Made by a program: the position numbers and the translations under genes. A stretch of DNA of 64,000 nucleotides from Aurantiacibacter spongiae (GTDB lineage: Bacteria > Pseudomonadota > Alphaproteobacteria > Sphingomonadales > Sphingomonadaceae), in assembly GCF_003815535.1 (NCBI RefSeq), contig NZ_RPFZ01000001.1:1550001-1614000 (forward strand), read 5' to 3'. Under the pieces are notes generated by a model. The model was not told the DNA's origin, did not search any database, and saw only the letters and a list, made by a program, of their open reading frames with translations. This document shows, piece after piece, positions 18,226 to 27,138 of this stretch (the first letter of the stretch is position 1; each line of letters opens with the position of its first letter).

Positions 18226-18771
18226 ATGAAGCTGCCTGTGCGAATTGCCGTTCTCTCGGTGGCATGTCTGCTTGCCGGTTGCGGTCAGAACCTTGGAACC
18301 TACGCCGTGGAGTCCGTGCACATCGCCACCTCTCCGCCTGTTCGCGCCAAAACCGCGGCGTATTATGGAGAGTTTCTGGAAATTCGCTTGCGCTCCGAAA
18401 CGAATCTGACAGCCCTCGCGGACGCGGTAGATAGCGTGTACGTCCATGCCGATTTCTGTCCGCTTTCCAACCCACGCGGTCTTATCGCTTTCGGACCATA
18501 TAGCGGGAATGGCGACGATCTCGGCCTGCTCTCCGCATCGCCGGTATTGCAACCCGGTACTGATGACGCGTTTCACTACCGCGTCTACGTCCCGGTAGCT
18601 CATCGGGAAGTTCGGCCGGAGACGTCAGGGCAAGTTCGGCTGCCGACTTACGATCTTCGCGAAACGAAGGACGATCTGTGCCTGCGGCTGTTTTCGCCCG
18701 GTTACAACATCACCGATTCCCGTTCGAAGACGATAAGGGTTCCAGCGAAGATGATCCCCGCGCTGGAGTAG
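18226..18771 (+). CDS. Putative lipoprotein, hypothetical
   Basis: A 181-residue protein starting at ATG 18226 with AAGG about 8 nt upstream. The N-terminus is a lipoprotein signal with lipobox LLAGC, so the mature protein should be lipidated at Cys and exported. The rest looks beta-rich and contains three more cysteines (DFCPL, DDLCLR and the lipobox Cys). No family recognised. Base composition is visibly more AT-rich than its neighbours, which may mean recent acquisition. It lies 83 nt after the RNase T2 gene. Confidence 0.7.
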   Translation: MKLPVRIAVLSVACLLAGCGQNLGTYAVESVHIATSPPVRAKTAAYYGEFLEIRLRSETNLTALADAVDSVYVHADFCPLSNPRGLIAFGPYSGNGDDLGLLSASPVLQPGTDDAFHYRVYVPVAHREVRPETSGQVRLPTYDLRETKDDLCLRLFSPGYNITDSRSKTIRVPAKMIPALE

Positions 18772-18811
18772 CATCCTGGCGGCAAGCAGCCCCCGCCGGC
18801 GCGACAAACCC

Positions 18812-19240
18812 TCACCGCCGTTCCACAAAGAACGCGCGAAGCAGGCTCGCCGCCTCGCCTTCCCCAGTCCCCGCCGTCACCTCCGGGCTGTGAAGGCATT
18901 GCAGCTGCGCGAATATGCGCGCGCCGTGATCGACCGCGCCGCCCTTGGGATCGGACGCGGCGTAGTGGAGGCGGGCCAGGCGGGCGTGGGCGATGGCGCC
19001 GGCGCACATGGCGCATGGCTCGAGCGTGACGTAGAGTTCGCAGCCGGTCAGGCGCTCCTGCCCGAGCGTGTGGGCCGCGCGGCGGATTGCCAGCATTTCG
19101 GCGTGGGCGGTGGGGTCAGGCCGGCGGCGCGTCTCGTTCGCCGCCTCCGCAACGATCTCCCCGCCGCTCACGATAACGGCGCCGACGGGCACTTCGCCTG
19201 CCAGCGCCGCTTCGCGGGCCAGGTCCAGCGCGCGGTCCAT
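18812..19240 (-). CDS. tadA: tRNA-specific adenosine deaminase
   Basis: Deaminates the wobble adenosine A34 of tRNA-Arg(ACG) to inosine; essential cytosolic zinc enzyme. The 142-residue protein has HAE at residues 46-48 (zinc ligand His and proton-shuttling Glu) and PCAMC at 75-79, the deaminase zinc motif, with GEVPVGAVIV and VDHGARIF as further TadA signatures. The ATG at 19240 gives the usual length; an upstream in-frame GTG at 19258 is possible. The gene lies 40 nt downstream of a small lipoprotein gene on the same strand. Confidence 0.95.
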   Translation of the reverse strand: MDRALDLAREAALAGEVPVGAVIVSGGEIVAEAANETRRRPDPTAHAEMLAIRRAAHTLGQERLTGCELYVTLEPCAMCAGAIAHARLARLHYAASDPKGGAVDHGARIFAQLQCLHSPEVTAGTGEGEAASLLRAFFVERR

Positions 19241-19280
19241 GAACGGACGGCCGAACACGCCGGAACCAGCCGGTCGGGGT

Positions 19281-19529
19281 TTACTCTTCGTCGCCGGTGA
19301 CGGGCTCGCCCGCGGCGTCGTCCGCTTCATCGACATCGACGTCGAGGGTGGGAACCTCGACCGTCTCGGTGCCGGTCTCGACATCCACGTCCGGCGCGGA
19401 AACGTCGTATTCGGGCATGTTGCCACCTTCGACCTCGGGCAGCTCGGCCTCTTCGGTCTGGTCGACGTCGCAGGCGGCGAGCGACAGGGCGGCACCCGCC
19501 ACGGCCATTACGGCGATGATTTTCTTCAT
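19281..19529 (-). CDS. Small acidic lipoprotein
   Basis: An 82-residue protein with a lipoprotein signal (MKKIIAVMAVAGAALSLAAC) and a strongly acidic mature part dominated by Asp, Glu and Val, including repeated short DVDV/VEV strings. GGGAG stands about 7 nt before the ATG at 19529. Related small acidic lipoproteins occur in sphingomonads but I know no function. No cysteine other than the lipidation site is present. Confidence 0.75.
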   Translation of the reverse strand: MKKIIAVMAVAGAALSLAACDVDQTEEAELPEVEGGNMPEYDVSAPDVDVETGTETVEVPTLDVDVDEADDAAGEPVTGDEE

Positions 19530-19595
19530 GATTGACTCCCTTGGTTGCCCCGCCGCTATAGCCAAGCGGACCGCCGTGGCAAGCGCCCCCGGCGC

Positions 19596-19624
19596 TTGAC
19601 GAATCTGCACGGCGTCTGTAAGCG
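19596..19624 (+). promoter_or_regulatory. Candidate promoter of rpmB
   Basis: TTGACG at 19596-19601, then 17 nt, then TAAGCG at 19619-19624. The -35 matches the sigma-70 consensus in five of six positions and the -10 is weak. It lies about 60 nt upstream of the rpmB start, in the divergent region with the lipoprotein gene. Confidence 0.35.
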
Positions 19625-19683
19625 CGCGCCTTTCCCAGCTCATTGCTGTACCGTAAAACTCTTTTCCAAGCGAGAGAATCGCC

Positions 19684-19986
19684 ATGTCGCGCATCTGCGA
19701 ACTTACCGGCAAGGGCCGCCAGGTCGGCCACAATGTCAGCCACGCCAACAACAAGACCAAGCGCGTCTTTCTGCCGAACCTGCAACACGTCACGTTGCTG
19801 AGCGAGAAGCTGGATCGCAGCTTCAAGTTCCGCGTGTCGACGCACGGGCTGCGTTCGGTGGAGCACAATGGCGGGCTCGACAACTGGCTGCTGAAGACCA
19901 GCGACGCCAAGCTGTCGGCGCAGGCGCTCAAGGTGAAGCGCGAACTGAAGAAGGCGATGGCTGGATCGGACAGCGCCGCCGCCTGA
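19684..19986 (+). CDS. rpmB: 50S ribosomal protein L28
   Basis: A 100-residue ribosomal protein bL28. The start [20 protein letters not shown] and the central [11 protein letters not shown] are diagnostic of the family in alphaproteobacteria. A basic C-terminal helix ([10 protein letters not shown]) follows. It is monocistronic with a stem-loop terminator downstream and transcribed divergently from the small lipoprotein gene. Confidence 0.97.
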   Translation: MSRICELTGKGRQVGHNVSHANNKTKRVFLPNLQHVTLLSEKLDRSFKFRVSTHGLRSVEHNGGLDNWLLKTSDAKLSAQALKVKRELKKAMAGSDSAAA

Positions 19987-20017
19987 GGCCGCACGGCCTC
20001 CTTCACCAGATGAGAGG

Positions 20018-20054
20018 AAGGCGCGCGGGGGCTACCGGCTCTCGCGCGCTTTTT
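20018..20054 (+). terminator. Rho-independent terminator of rpmB
   Basis: GCGCGCG (20021-20027) pairs with CGCGCGC (20043-20049), extended by flanking A-T and G-T pairs, and is followed by TTTTT. It lies 32 nt after the rpmB stop and overlaps the last codons of the convergent phytase-like gene. Confidence 0.6.
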
Positions 20055-21018
20055 GGTGCACTTTGCCCGATGCGTAGTCGAGCCGCATCCGGACGAGCAG
20101 CGTACGCTGGAAGGCGGAGCGATTGTCGTCGGATATCATCCAGATTTCCGCCGCGTCCCGCCCGGCCCGGCGAACGGCCAGACCTTCGTAATTCTCGCTG
20201 GGCACCAGCCGGTCCAGTCGCGCCAGCAGATATGTGTTCCAGGGCTGGCCGGCTTGCAGGGTCGCGGGATCGGCGATGACCAGCAGGCTGGAGAATGGCG
20301 GGAAACCCCAGGCAACCCTGCGCATCAGGATGATCACGCGCCCGTCGGGAAGCTGGGCGGCGTCGGTGGGGTTGTAGCCCGCTATCGGCCAGCTCACCGG
20401 GGATGTGGCGAAGGAAGGGGTCTCGACCGGATCGCCGCGATAGATCAGCGCGTCCCGCCCGCTTTCGGGCAGGACGAGAAAGCGCCCATCGGCAAGCCGC
20501 ACCAGCGATTCGGCGCCGCTGTTGGAGGGCCAGTTCACGTCGCCCCCGATCAGTCGGACAGCCATCGGCGTGCTGGCGTTCGAGAATCGCTGGAATGCGT
20601 GGGTGCTCTCGTAGCCGAGCCAGTAATCGCCGCCATCGGGGTCGCGCGTGGCCGATTCGATATCCCACAGCTCCGGGGCGTAAGGGGCAAGCGCGAGCTG
20701 GCGCGACAGCGTCGGGAAGCGGCCTCGTGCGCCGGGTTCCGGAAAGGTCAGGCGGTAGCCGCGATCGGAAAAGGCGCGCAAGTGACCGCCGGCAAGCGGA
20801 AGCAGGGCGGAATATCCACCGAACTGGAGGTTGTCGGCCTGGATTTCCCACACGCCCTCGATCCGGACGCCGGTGGCGACCGGGTCACTGGTGAAGTCGG
20901 ATAGCGGCGTGATCCGGAAATCCGCAAGCTTGCCGTCTACGACCTCGCTGCGCAGCCATGTCGACGGGGCAAGGCCAAGAACGAGCGCGGCGATGGCGGC
21001 GATCCGCCGATGCCTCAC
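20032..21018 (-). CDS. Esterase-like activity of phytase family protein
   Basis: A 328-residue exported protein of the phytase-like (PF13449) family. It has an N-terminal hydrophobic signal (IAAIAALVLGLAPSTWL), followed by beta-propeller-like repeats: FGGYSALLPLAGGHLRAFSDRGY, ELWDIESATRDPDGGDYWLGYE, SENYEGLAVRR and a C-terminal WMISDDN. These are family hallmarks, including acidic residues that may bind metal. Biochemical activity is uncertain. Its start is 40 nt downstream of the M23 peptidase gene stop, on the same strand. Confidence 0.85.
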   Translation of the reverse strand: MRHRRIAAIAALVLGLAPSTWLRSEVVDGKLADFRITPLSDFTSDPVATGVRIEGVWEIQADNLQFGGYSALLPLAGGHLRAFSDRGYRLTFPEPGARGRFPTLSRQLALAPYAPELWDIESATRDPDGGDYWLGYESTHAFQRFSNASTPMAVRLIGGDVNWPSNSGAESLVRLADGRFLVLPESGRDALIYRGDPVETPSFATSPVSWPIAGYNPTDAAQLPDGRVIILMRRVAWGFPPFSSLLVIADPATLQAGQPWNTYLLARLDRLVPSENYEGLAVRRAGRDAAEIWMISDDNRSAFQRTLLVRMRLDYASGKVHQKARESR

Positions 21019-21058
21019 GCCGGCCCCTTCGCCGCCAGGCCCGGCCAGGGGGCGCAGA

Positions 21059-21997
21059 TCAGGGCATCGGCCCGGTGAAGAGGATCGGATCGAGCCGCGC
21101 GTCGCGCCATTTCAGGCTCCAGTGCAAATGCGGGCCGGTGGCGCGGCCCGAACTGCCGATATGGCCGAGCAGCTGGCCCTGGCGCACCCGCTCGCCCTCG
21201 TGCACCGCGATGTCGGTCAGATGCAGGAAGGCGCTGTTCAGCCCGGCGCCGTGATCGATGATGAGGAGGTTGCCCTCGAGGCTGAAGGGCGAATCGGTCG
21301 CCAGCGTCACCACGCCGTCCGCCGGGGCGACGAAGGGATCGCCGCTGCCGCCTGTCGCTATGTCGATCCCCGAATGGTAGCTTCCCGGTTCGCCGCGATA
21401 GATGCGTTGCGAACCGAAGCGCCCGGAGATGCGGCCCGTCAGCGGCCAGATGAAATCCTGCTTCCAGCCATCGGTATTGGAGTCGGCGGTGCGCGCGTCC
21501 CAGATGGCTTCGAGTTCGGGTTGCCGACGGCGCATGAACGCCTCGCTCGGTCCGCCGCTGCTGCGCGCGACGTTGACCCGCTCTATATTCCAGTCGCGCG
21601 CAGAAACGGCCAGTGGGCTGCGAATCGTGCGGCCGTCGTCCAGCGTGGCGACCAGTTCGGTCTGCAGGCCGGCATCGCGGTCGAACGCGGCGAAGAAGTG
21701 GCCGTCATCGTCCAGGACCAGCACCTCATCGCCCAACCTGGCCGACTGCGTTCCCCCGGGCGCCTGCCCGCGAATCCAGCCACCTTGCGTCAGCTCGCCG
21801 TCATAGACGAAGGTGCTGGGACCGGTCGGTGCCGGAGCGGGCGCGGGAAGGGTCACCGGAGCCGGGGAGGAGGTTGGCATCGGAACCGCCTGCACCGTCG
21901 ACGTTTCTCGGGGCGTATCCGTTTGCGGAACGACGGCGCATGCCGAAATCGACGCGGTCGCGGCGAGCGCCCATACGGCGCGGATCGTCCGTCTCAT
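21059..21997 (-). CDS. M23 family metallopeptidase (LytM domain)
   Basis: A 312-residue envelope protein. The N-terminus is a lipoprotein-like signal (TASISAC), followed by a Pro/Ala/Thr-rich linker to about residue 60, a beta-rich middle domain, and a C-terminal LytM/M23 domain. HSGID and HLHW supply the zinc ligands (HxxxD and HxH), with PADGVVTLA between them. Such proteins cleave peptidoglycan cross-bridges or activate amidases. It overlaps the DUF2093 gene by 4 nt. Confidence 0.9.
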   Translation of the reverse strand: MRRTIRAVWALAATASISACAVVPQTDTPRETSTVQAVPMPTSSPAPVTLPAPAPAPTGPSTFVYDGELTQGGWIRGQAPGGTQSARLGDEVLVLDDDGHFFAAFDRDAGLQTELVATLDDGRTIRSPLAVSARDWNIERVNVARSSGGPSEAFMRRRQPELEAIWDARTADSNTDGWKQDFIWPLTGRISGRFGSQRIYRGEPGSYHSGIDIATGGSGDPFVAPADGVVTLATDSPFSLEGNLLIIDHGAGLNSAFLHLTDIAVHEGERVRQGQLLGHIGSSGRATGPHLHWSLKWRDARLDPILFTGPMP

Positions 21998-22197
21998 TCT
22001 TCGCCGAGCGCCCGGCGAGTACTGAGTTCGGCGGTGGCGTAGGCTTCCTGGCGGTCCACGCTCCAGTAGCGCAATTCCTCCAGCGGCACCGGAATGCCGC
22101 TAACGGCGCAGGAGACGTAGTGGCCCGGTTTCACGACGCGAAAGCCGTTGGGGCCGTAGATCAGGGTGGCGGGTTTTTCCGAAGCGGACATCAACAT
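21994..22197 (-). CDS. DUF2093 domain protein
   Basis: A 67-residue cytosolic protein of the alphaproteobacterial DUF2093 family, recognised by FRVVKPGHYVSCAVSGIPVPLEELRYWSVDRQEAY. Function unknown. It lies between xseA and the M23 peptidase gene on the same strand, 27 nt after the xseA stop and overlapping the peptidase start by 4 nt, so the three are likely one operon. An alternative start is the second Met two codons on. Confidence 0.88.
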   Translation of the reverse strand: MLMSASEKPATLIYGPNGFRVVKPGHYVSCAVSGIPVPLEELRYWSVDRQEAYATAELSTRRALGEE

Positions 22198-22224
22198 GGA
22201 GCTGCATGTAATGCGCGTCTGTCC

Positions 22225-23811
22225 TCAAAGCAATTTGGGTTGTCCGTCCGCAGGTTTCGCCGCAGCACGTTTGACCGATGCACGCCTGCGCGGTGCGGAC
22301 GCGGCGGGCACCGCCTGCAGGGTGCCGTCGGCGAATTCGAGCGTCAGGACATCCTGCCGCTCCGCCACGTCCCTGCTCGAGATGACCGGATGGCCCGGCG
22401 CGCAAACCAGCGCGTAGCCGCGTTGCAGAGGCGCTTTGGGGTCGAGCTGGACGCGTAGCCGCTCAAGCGCGGCGAGGCGTTGTCCACGTTCCGCCAGCGG
22501 CCGGGTGACGAGGGCGGGGGTGAGCCGCGTCGCGGCGAGACGGTCCCTGGCACGAACGACAGGGGCGGTTGCGAGGTAAGGGGCGAACCGGACCGCTGCC
22601 AGCCGCTCTTCCGATCGCGACAGCCGATCCTGCATCGCGGCGGGGCGCGGCGTTGCAGCGGAAAGCCGGGTGCGCGCGGTTTCAGCCCGGTCACGCAGCA
22701 TCGCCGGGGAGAGACGCAGGTCCGCCAGCGCGTGCCGCCCGCGTGCCGCGCGGTCCAGCAGGGCGCGCCGCAGCCGTTCGCCTGCCTCGTCGAGCCGCTG
22801 CGCCTGCGCCTGCAACAGCGCTTCGGGTCGCGGCAGACGCGATACCCGCGCCCCCAGCCGTTCGCGGCCGAGCTGCACGGGGCGGTCGGCGCATCTGCGC
22901 TGGCGCAGGCGCATTTCCTCCAGCATGGCCGCGATCTCGCGCAGCACCGGCACCGCGATCTCGGCGGCGGCGGTGGGCGTGGGCGCACGCCGGTCGGCAG
23001 CATGGTCGCATAGCGTGGTATCGGTTTCGTGCCCGACGGCGCTGATGACGGGGATCGGGCTTTCGGCGACGGCACGCACCACGATCTCCTCGTTGAAGGA
23101 CCACAGATCCTCTATGGAACCGCCGCCGCGCGCCACGATCAGCAAGTCCGGCCGTGGCACTTTCCCCCCGCCGGGGAGTGTTCCGAAGCCGTGCACCGCA
23201 TCGGCGACCTGTTTTGCCGCGCCGTCCCCCTGCACGACGACCGGCCAGACCACGACATGCGTGGGAAAGCGATCCTCGAGCCGGTGCAGGATGTCGCGAA
23301 TCACTGCCCCGGTGGGCGAGGTGACGACGCCGATCACGCGCGGCGCGAAGGGCAGGGGGCGCTTGCGTTCGGTGGCGAACAGCCCCTCGGCCTCCAGCCG
23401 CTTCCGGGTCTTTTCGAGCAGGGCAAGCAGCGCGCCCTCGCCCGCGATCTCCATCCGCTCGATCACGATCTGGTATTTGCTGCGACCCGGATAGGTGGTG
23501 AGCTTGCCGCTGGCGACCACCTCGATCCCGTCTTCGGGGTGGAAGGAAAGACGCGGAACCGCGCTCTTCCACATTACCCCGTCCAGCACCGCCTTGTCGT
23601 CCTTCAACGCCAGATACATGTGGCCCGACGCTGCGCGCTTCACGCCCGAGAGTTCGCCGCGCAGGCGCACGTAACCGAACCGGTCCTCTACCGTGCGCTT
23701 CAGTGCCTGAGACAATTCCGACACGGAAATCGGCGCGGAATTGTCGCCCGCTTCGCTGGTCGCTAACAGGTCGGCCGAAGGCTGATCGTCGAACGGAGAA
23801 TTGCGCGGCAT
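22225..23811 (-). CDS. xseA: Exodeoxyribonuclease VII large subunit
   Basis: A 528-residue large subunit of exonuclease VII, which degrades single-stranded DNA from either end together with XseB. The N-terminal OB-fold ([24 protein letters not shown]) is followed by the catalytic core: [28 protein letters not shown] and [28 protein letters not shown]. Long Arg/Ala-rich coiled helices (about residues 310-440) precede a C-terminal PLQRGYALV segment and a basic tail. The ATG at 23811 overlaps the purD ATG on the opposite strand (shared CATG) and is preceded by AGGA in its own direction. xseB is not in the window. Confidence 0.95.
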   Translation of the reverse strand: MPRNSPFDDQPSADLLATSEAGDNSAPISVSELSQALKRTVEDRFGYVRLRGELSGVKRAASGHMYLALKDDKAVLDGVMWKSAVPRLSFHPEDGIEVVASGKLTTYPGRSKYQIVIERMEIAGEGALLALLEKTRKRLEAEGLFATERKRPLPFAPRVIGVVTSPTGAVIRDILHRLEDRFPTHVVVWPVVVQGDGAAKQVADAVHGFGTLPGGGKVPRPDLLIVARGGGSIEDLWSFNEEIVVRAVAESPIPVISAVGHETDTTLCDHAADRRAPTPTAAAEIAVPVLREIAAMLEEMRLRQRRCADRPVQLGRERLGARVSRLPRPEALLQAQAQRLDEAGERLRRALLDRAARGRHALADLRLSPAMLRDRAETARTRLSAATPRPAAMQDRLSRSEERLAAVRFAPYLATAPVVRARDRLAATRLTPALVTRPLAERGQRLAALERLRVQLDPKAPLQRGYALVCAPGHPVISSRDVAERQDVLTLEFADGTLQAVPAASAPRRRASVKRAAAKPADGQPKLL

Positions 23812-25096
23812 GAACATCCTGGTGCTGGGATCGGGCGGACGCGAACATGCGCTTTGCTGGAAGCTCGCGCAATGCCGGGCGATCCGCGAAAACGGCGGAA
23901 CGCTGTTCGCATCGCCCGGAAACCCCGGCATCGCGCAATGCGCGACGCTGGCCAAGATCGACGCCGGCGATCACGCGGCGGTGGTCGCCTTCGCCCGCGC
24001 GAAGGATATTGGTCTGGTCGTGATCGGTCCGGAAGCGCCGCTGGTAGCAGGTCTCGCGGATAGCTTGCGGGGCGCGGGCGTGCCGGTATTCGGTCCTTCG
24101 AAGGCAGCCGCGCGGCTTGAAGGCAGCAAGAGCTTCACCAAGGATCTGTGCGCGCGGGCGGGAATTCCCACGGCGGGCTACGTCCATGCGACGTCGCTTC
24201 CTGACGCGAAGGCAGCGCTGGACCGATTCGCGGCGCCGTGGGTGCTGAAGGCCGACGGGCTGGCCGCGGGGAAGGGTGTCGTCATTGCCGAAACGCGCGA
24301 GGCGGCCGAGGACGCGCTGGTCGAGATGTTCGGCGGCGCCTTCGGAGAGGCCGGAGCGGAAGTCGTGATCGAGGAGTTCATGAAAGGCGAGGAAGTCAGC
24401 CTCTTCGCCCTCTCCGATGGCGAGACCGTTGTCCCCTTCGGCACCGCGCAGGATCACAAGCGGGTGGGCGAGGGCGATACTGGCCCGAATACCGGCGGCA
24501 TGGGCGCCTACAGCCCGGCGCGGGTGCTGACGGAAGGCTTGCTGGCGCGGGCCATGACGGAGATCGTCGCGCCGACCGTCCGCCAGATGGCCGCGGAGGG
24601 CGCGCCTTATTCCGGCGTGCTTTACGCAGGCCTGATGCTGACGGATGATGGTCCGAAACTGGTCGAATACAATTGCCGCTTCGGCGACCCGGAATGTCAG
24701 GTGCTGATGGTGCGGCTGGACAGCGACCTCGCCGACGCCATGCTCGCCTGCGCCAACGGCACGCTGGCCGGTCGGCCCGCGCCGCGCTTTTCCGACGAAA
24801 CCGCGCTCACCGTCGTCATGGCGGCGAAGGGCTATCCCGGCACGCCGGAAAAGGGCGGCTCCATCGATCTGGGAGGGGCGGAGGCGGACGGCGCCATCGT
24901 CTTCCACGCCGGTACCGCACGCGGCGAGGATGGCACCCTTACCGCCAATGGTGGCCGAGTCCTCAATGTCACCGCCACCGGCGATACGGTGCACGAAGCG
25001 CGGCACCGTGCCTACCGGGGGGTGGACGCCATTTCCTTTGCTAGCGGCTTCACCCGCCGGGACATCGGCTGGCGCGAGGTCGAGCGGGAGGGGTGA
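23810..25096 (+). CDS. purD: Phosphoribosylamine-glycine ligase
   Basis: ATP-dependent GAR synthetase, second step of purine biosynthesis. The 428-residue sequence shows [50 protein letters not shown], the ATP-grasp segment [28 protein letters not shown] and [14 protein letters not shown]. All are standard for PurD. The ATG is at 23810; GGAG lies 12 nt upstream, inside the xseA coding region. The stop overlaps a GTG start of a hypothetical membrane protein. Confidence 0.97.
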   Translation: MNILVLGSGGREHALCWKLAQCRAIRENGGTLFASPGNPGIAQCATLAKIDAGDHAAVVAFARAKDIGLVVIGPEAPLVAGLADSLRGAGVPVFGPSKAAARLEGSKSFTKDLCARAGIPTAGYVHATSLPDAKAALDRFAAPWVLKADGLAAGKGVVIAETREAAEDALVEMFGGAFGEAGAEVVIEEFMKGEEVSLFALSDGETVVPFGTAQDHKRVGEGDTGPNTGGMGAYSPARVLTEGLLARAMTEIVAPTVRQMAAEGAPYSGVLYAGLMLTDDGPKLVEYNCRFGDPECQVLMVRLDSDLADAMLACANGTLAGRPAPRFSDETALTVVMAAKGYPGTPEKGGSIDLGGAEADGAIVFHAGTARGEDGTLTANGGRVLNVTATGDTVHEARHRAYRGVDAISFASGFTRRDIGWREVEREG

Positions 25097-25521
25097 TACG
25101 TTGGACAAGAAATCTTCGCCGGAAACTGCGGAGAACGGCGGTCACCAAGTCCATATCACGTCGTGGCGATCGGGAATTCAACAGATGGTCCAAGTTGGTT
25201 ATTTCGACCGCCATGTTGGCCGCCTTGTTGCCATATATTCCGGTCGAACTTGGTCTGGTTGAAATCGGTTGGCCGGTGTTTGCGGTATCGATTGCACTGT
25301 TTCTCATGAGTGCCGGTTTTATCGGTCTTAATGTTTGGCAGGCCAACATGCGGCTCGTTCGTCGCCGCGACAATTTTCTTAGAAGCAAAGGCCTCATTTT
25401 CGACTGGTCGCTGTTGCAAAATTCGGCGGCTTGGCGCGTCAGCTTCTCCGGCGACCCTACGCCGCGCGATTTTATGAGCGATCCGAACGTATTGCGTAAC
25501 GCTCAGAACCGCATCGCGTAA
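25093..25521 (+). CDS. Hypothetical membrane protein
   Basis: A 142-residue protein with a strongly basic N-terminus (RNLRRKLRR) and two predicted membrane helices (about residues 36-58 and 61-82), then a soluble tail rich in Asn, Arg and Asp. GTG 25093 overlaps the purD stop (GTGA). The region is clearly more AT-rich than purD, with less biased third codon positions, so it may be an acquired or fast-evolving gene. No family recognised. It converges with the PAP2 gene, overlapping its 3' end by 19 nt. Confidence 0.55.
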   Translation: MIRWTRNLRRKLRRTAVTKSISRRGDREFNRWSKLVISTAMLAALLPYIPVELGLVEIGWPVFAVSIALFLMSAGFIGLNVWQANMRLVRRRDNFLRSKGLIFDWSLLQNSAAWRVSFSGDPTPRDFMSDPNVLRNAQNRIA

Positions 25522-26093
25522 CTCACCCCCGCGCCGTGAGCATCGCCCCATACCATCGTCGCCCTGTCGGGATGGCGTGCGTGCGTGAGCAGGATGCCCG
25601 ACAGCACGCCGATGCCGGCGCCCGCCGCCACGTCGTGCCAGTAGTGCTTGTCCGCCTGGACGCGCGCCACGCCCACGAAACCGGCAAGCGCGAAGGCGGG
25701 GATGCCTTCGCTCAATCCGCGCCGCTCGGCGATGCGGGTCGCCGCCGAGAAAGCCATGCTAGCGTGGCCGGAGGGGAAGCTGTTGGCATCGCTCCCGTCC
25801 GGGCGCCTCTCGGAGATAGTCGCCTTCAGCCCCTGCGCCGCCAGTTCGGCCGCGCTGATGGACACCCCCGCCTCGATCGCACCGCGCGCATCGCCCTCGG
25901 CCACCGGAACGCCGATGGACCACGCGGTGAGTGCGCCGACACCGACATCGCTTGCCGTCGCCCAGTCGCCCCGGGTATCCGCCAGGGCGGGCTGTGCGAG
26001 GATTATTGCAGGGGCCGCCAACGCGGCAAGCTTCTTCCCGCTGGGGGAGATCATTCGGGGCAATTTACGGCGTGGCGGCGTGTGACAAGCCAT
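25503..26093 (-). CDS. PAP2 family phosphatase
   Basis: A 196-residue exported phosphatase of the PAP2 superfamily. The catalytic signature is present in order: KATISERRPDG, SFPSGHASMAFS and the third motif ADKHYWHDVAAG. A signal peptide runs to about residue 39 (PAIILAQPALA). ATG 26093 is preferred because GGAGGA lies 7 nt upstream; ATG 26054 would give a shorter signal. Substrates could be lipid phosphates, undecaprenyl pyrophosphate or small phosphomonoesters. Confidence 0.9.
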   Translation of the reverse strand: MACHTPPRRKLPRMISPSGKKLAALAAPAIILAQPALADTRGDWATASDVGVGALTAWSIGVPVAEGDARGAIEAGVSISAAELAAQGLKATISERRPDGSDANSFPSGHASMAFSAATRIAERRGLSEGIPAFALAGFVGVARVQADKHYWHDVAAGAGIGVLSGILLTHARHPDRATMVWGDAHGAGVSYAMRF

Positions 26094-26158
26094 TGCGCGA
26101 TCCTCCGGCAGCGCTTCGTGTCTACTTCGCGCGCCGGTTCCGGACCATAAGCAACCGC

Positions 26159-26917
26159 CTATTCACGTGAAGCGGATACCCTCTTCGCGTCCGTTTCACT
26201 CATGAAGATGGTGTTCTTCCACGTACCGTCATGCGGACAAAGTTTTCTGCCGTCGAACGCATAGGGATCGAGGCCGAGCTCACCGAGCAGCCTGGTAAGC
26301 GGGGCGGATGGGTTTTCGATGATGCTGACCGGCCTGTGCCGTTCGAAGGTTTCGATGCCGCCGCGAACGACCAGTTCCTCCGCACCCTGGACGTCGATCT
26401 TCACAACGTCGGGCGACAGCCGGAGATCGTCCAGCCTGATCACTTCGACGACGTGTTCGTCCAGCTCCATCGCATTTTCGTCGAACCAGCTCATTGTCTT
26501 CGGATTGAGCCACGACCGGGCCTCCTCCCGGTCTATCGAGGCCAATCCGTCGTAGCTGTATCGACCGTATCGCGGGACGTAGAGCGTCATCTGACCGCTT
26601 TTGTCGGCGAGTGCCTTCGACACGACGTCCACCGTATCGTCGCGCGTGAACCGGGCCGCGAGCCGGTCGGCCAGTTCCCGGTTGGGTTCGAAGCTGAGTA
26701 TCCTTCCGGGCGAGGCGCAGCGCTGCAGGGCGTGGATGCTCTGGCCCCAGTTTCCGCCGATATCGAGCGCCAGGCCTATCGGGCGAAGCGCGGAAAGGAC
26801 GCGGAAGTCGATATCCATGTGCAGGCCGAAAGCGCGGGTCAGGAAGTTTTGGAAGGCAAACTTCGCCGGGCGCACGGACGGGAATTTCGTCTGCACGAAT
26901 CGCAACTGCCTTTTCAC
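26159..26917 (-). CDS. FkbM family methyltransferase
   Basis: A 252-residue SAM-dependent methyltransferase of the FkbM type, enzymes that often O-methylate sugars in polysaccharides. SAM-binding residues are in ALDIGGNWGQSIHAL (about residues 50-64), FEPNRELADRL and VVKIDVQGAEELVVRGG. It opens the surface-polysaccharide locus on the minus strand, 65 nt upstream of the PAP2 gene start. The modified sugar is unknown. Confidence 0.9.
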   Translation of the reverse strand: MKRQLRFVQTKFPSVRPAKFAFQNFLTRAFGLHMDIDFRVLSALRPIGLALDIGGNWGQSIHALQRCASPGRILSFEPNRELADRLAARFTRDDTVDVVSKALADKSGQMTLYVPRYGRYSYDGLASIDREEARSWLNPKTMSWFDENAMELDEHVVEVIRLDDLRLSPDVVKIDVQGAEELVVRGGIETFERHRPVSIIENPSAPLTRLLGELGLDPYAFDGRKLCPHDGTWKNTIFMSETDAKRVSASRE

Positions 26918-27138
26918 GCACTAGCCCCCCGAATGGTCCCACAAGGGCATAACGACCGAAAAGCAAAGGTCTAGCGATGGATTGGGCGATTGCGGGTCGA
27001 GAAGCACGATCAAGGCTCGCGGCGCATTATCCGACGCGGCCGCCGGCTCACCGGTCGAAGGGGCAATTCGCTAGTGCAACGCGCGTGATCGGCATGTAGG
27101 CGAGCGCGACGTTTCACGCAGCGAAAGTTCCCCGTTCC

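Noticed and set aside
19985-20000. GAGGCC-GCAC-GGCCTC hairpin just after rpmB as terminator
   Set aside because: No T tract follows; the better terminator with TTTTT is about 30 nt further downstream.
22691-25108. An 805-codon open frame on the minus strand across xseA and purD
   Set aside because: It has the composition of a shadow frame of high-GC genes and runs antisense through purD and out of frame through xseA, both confidently identified.
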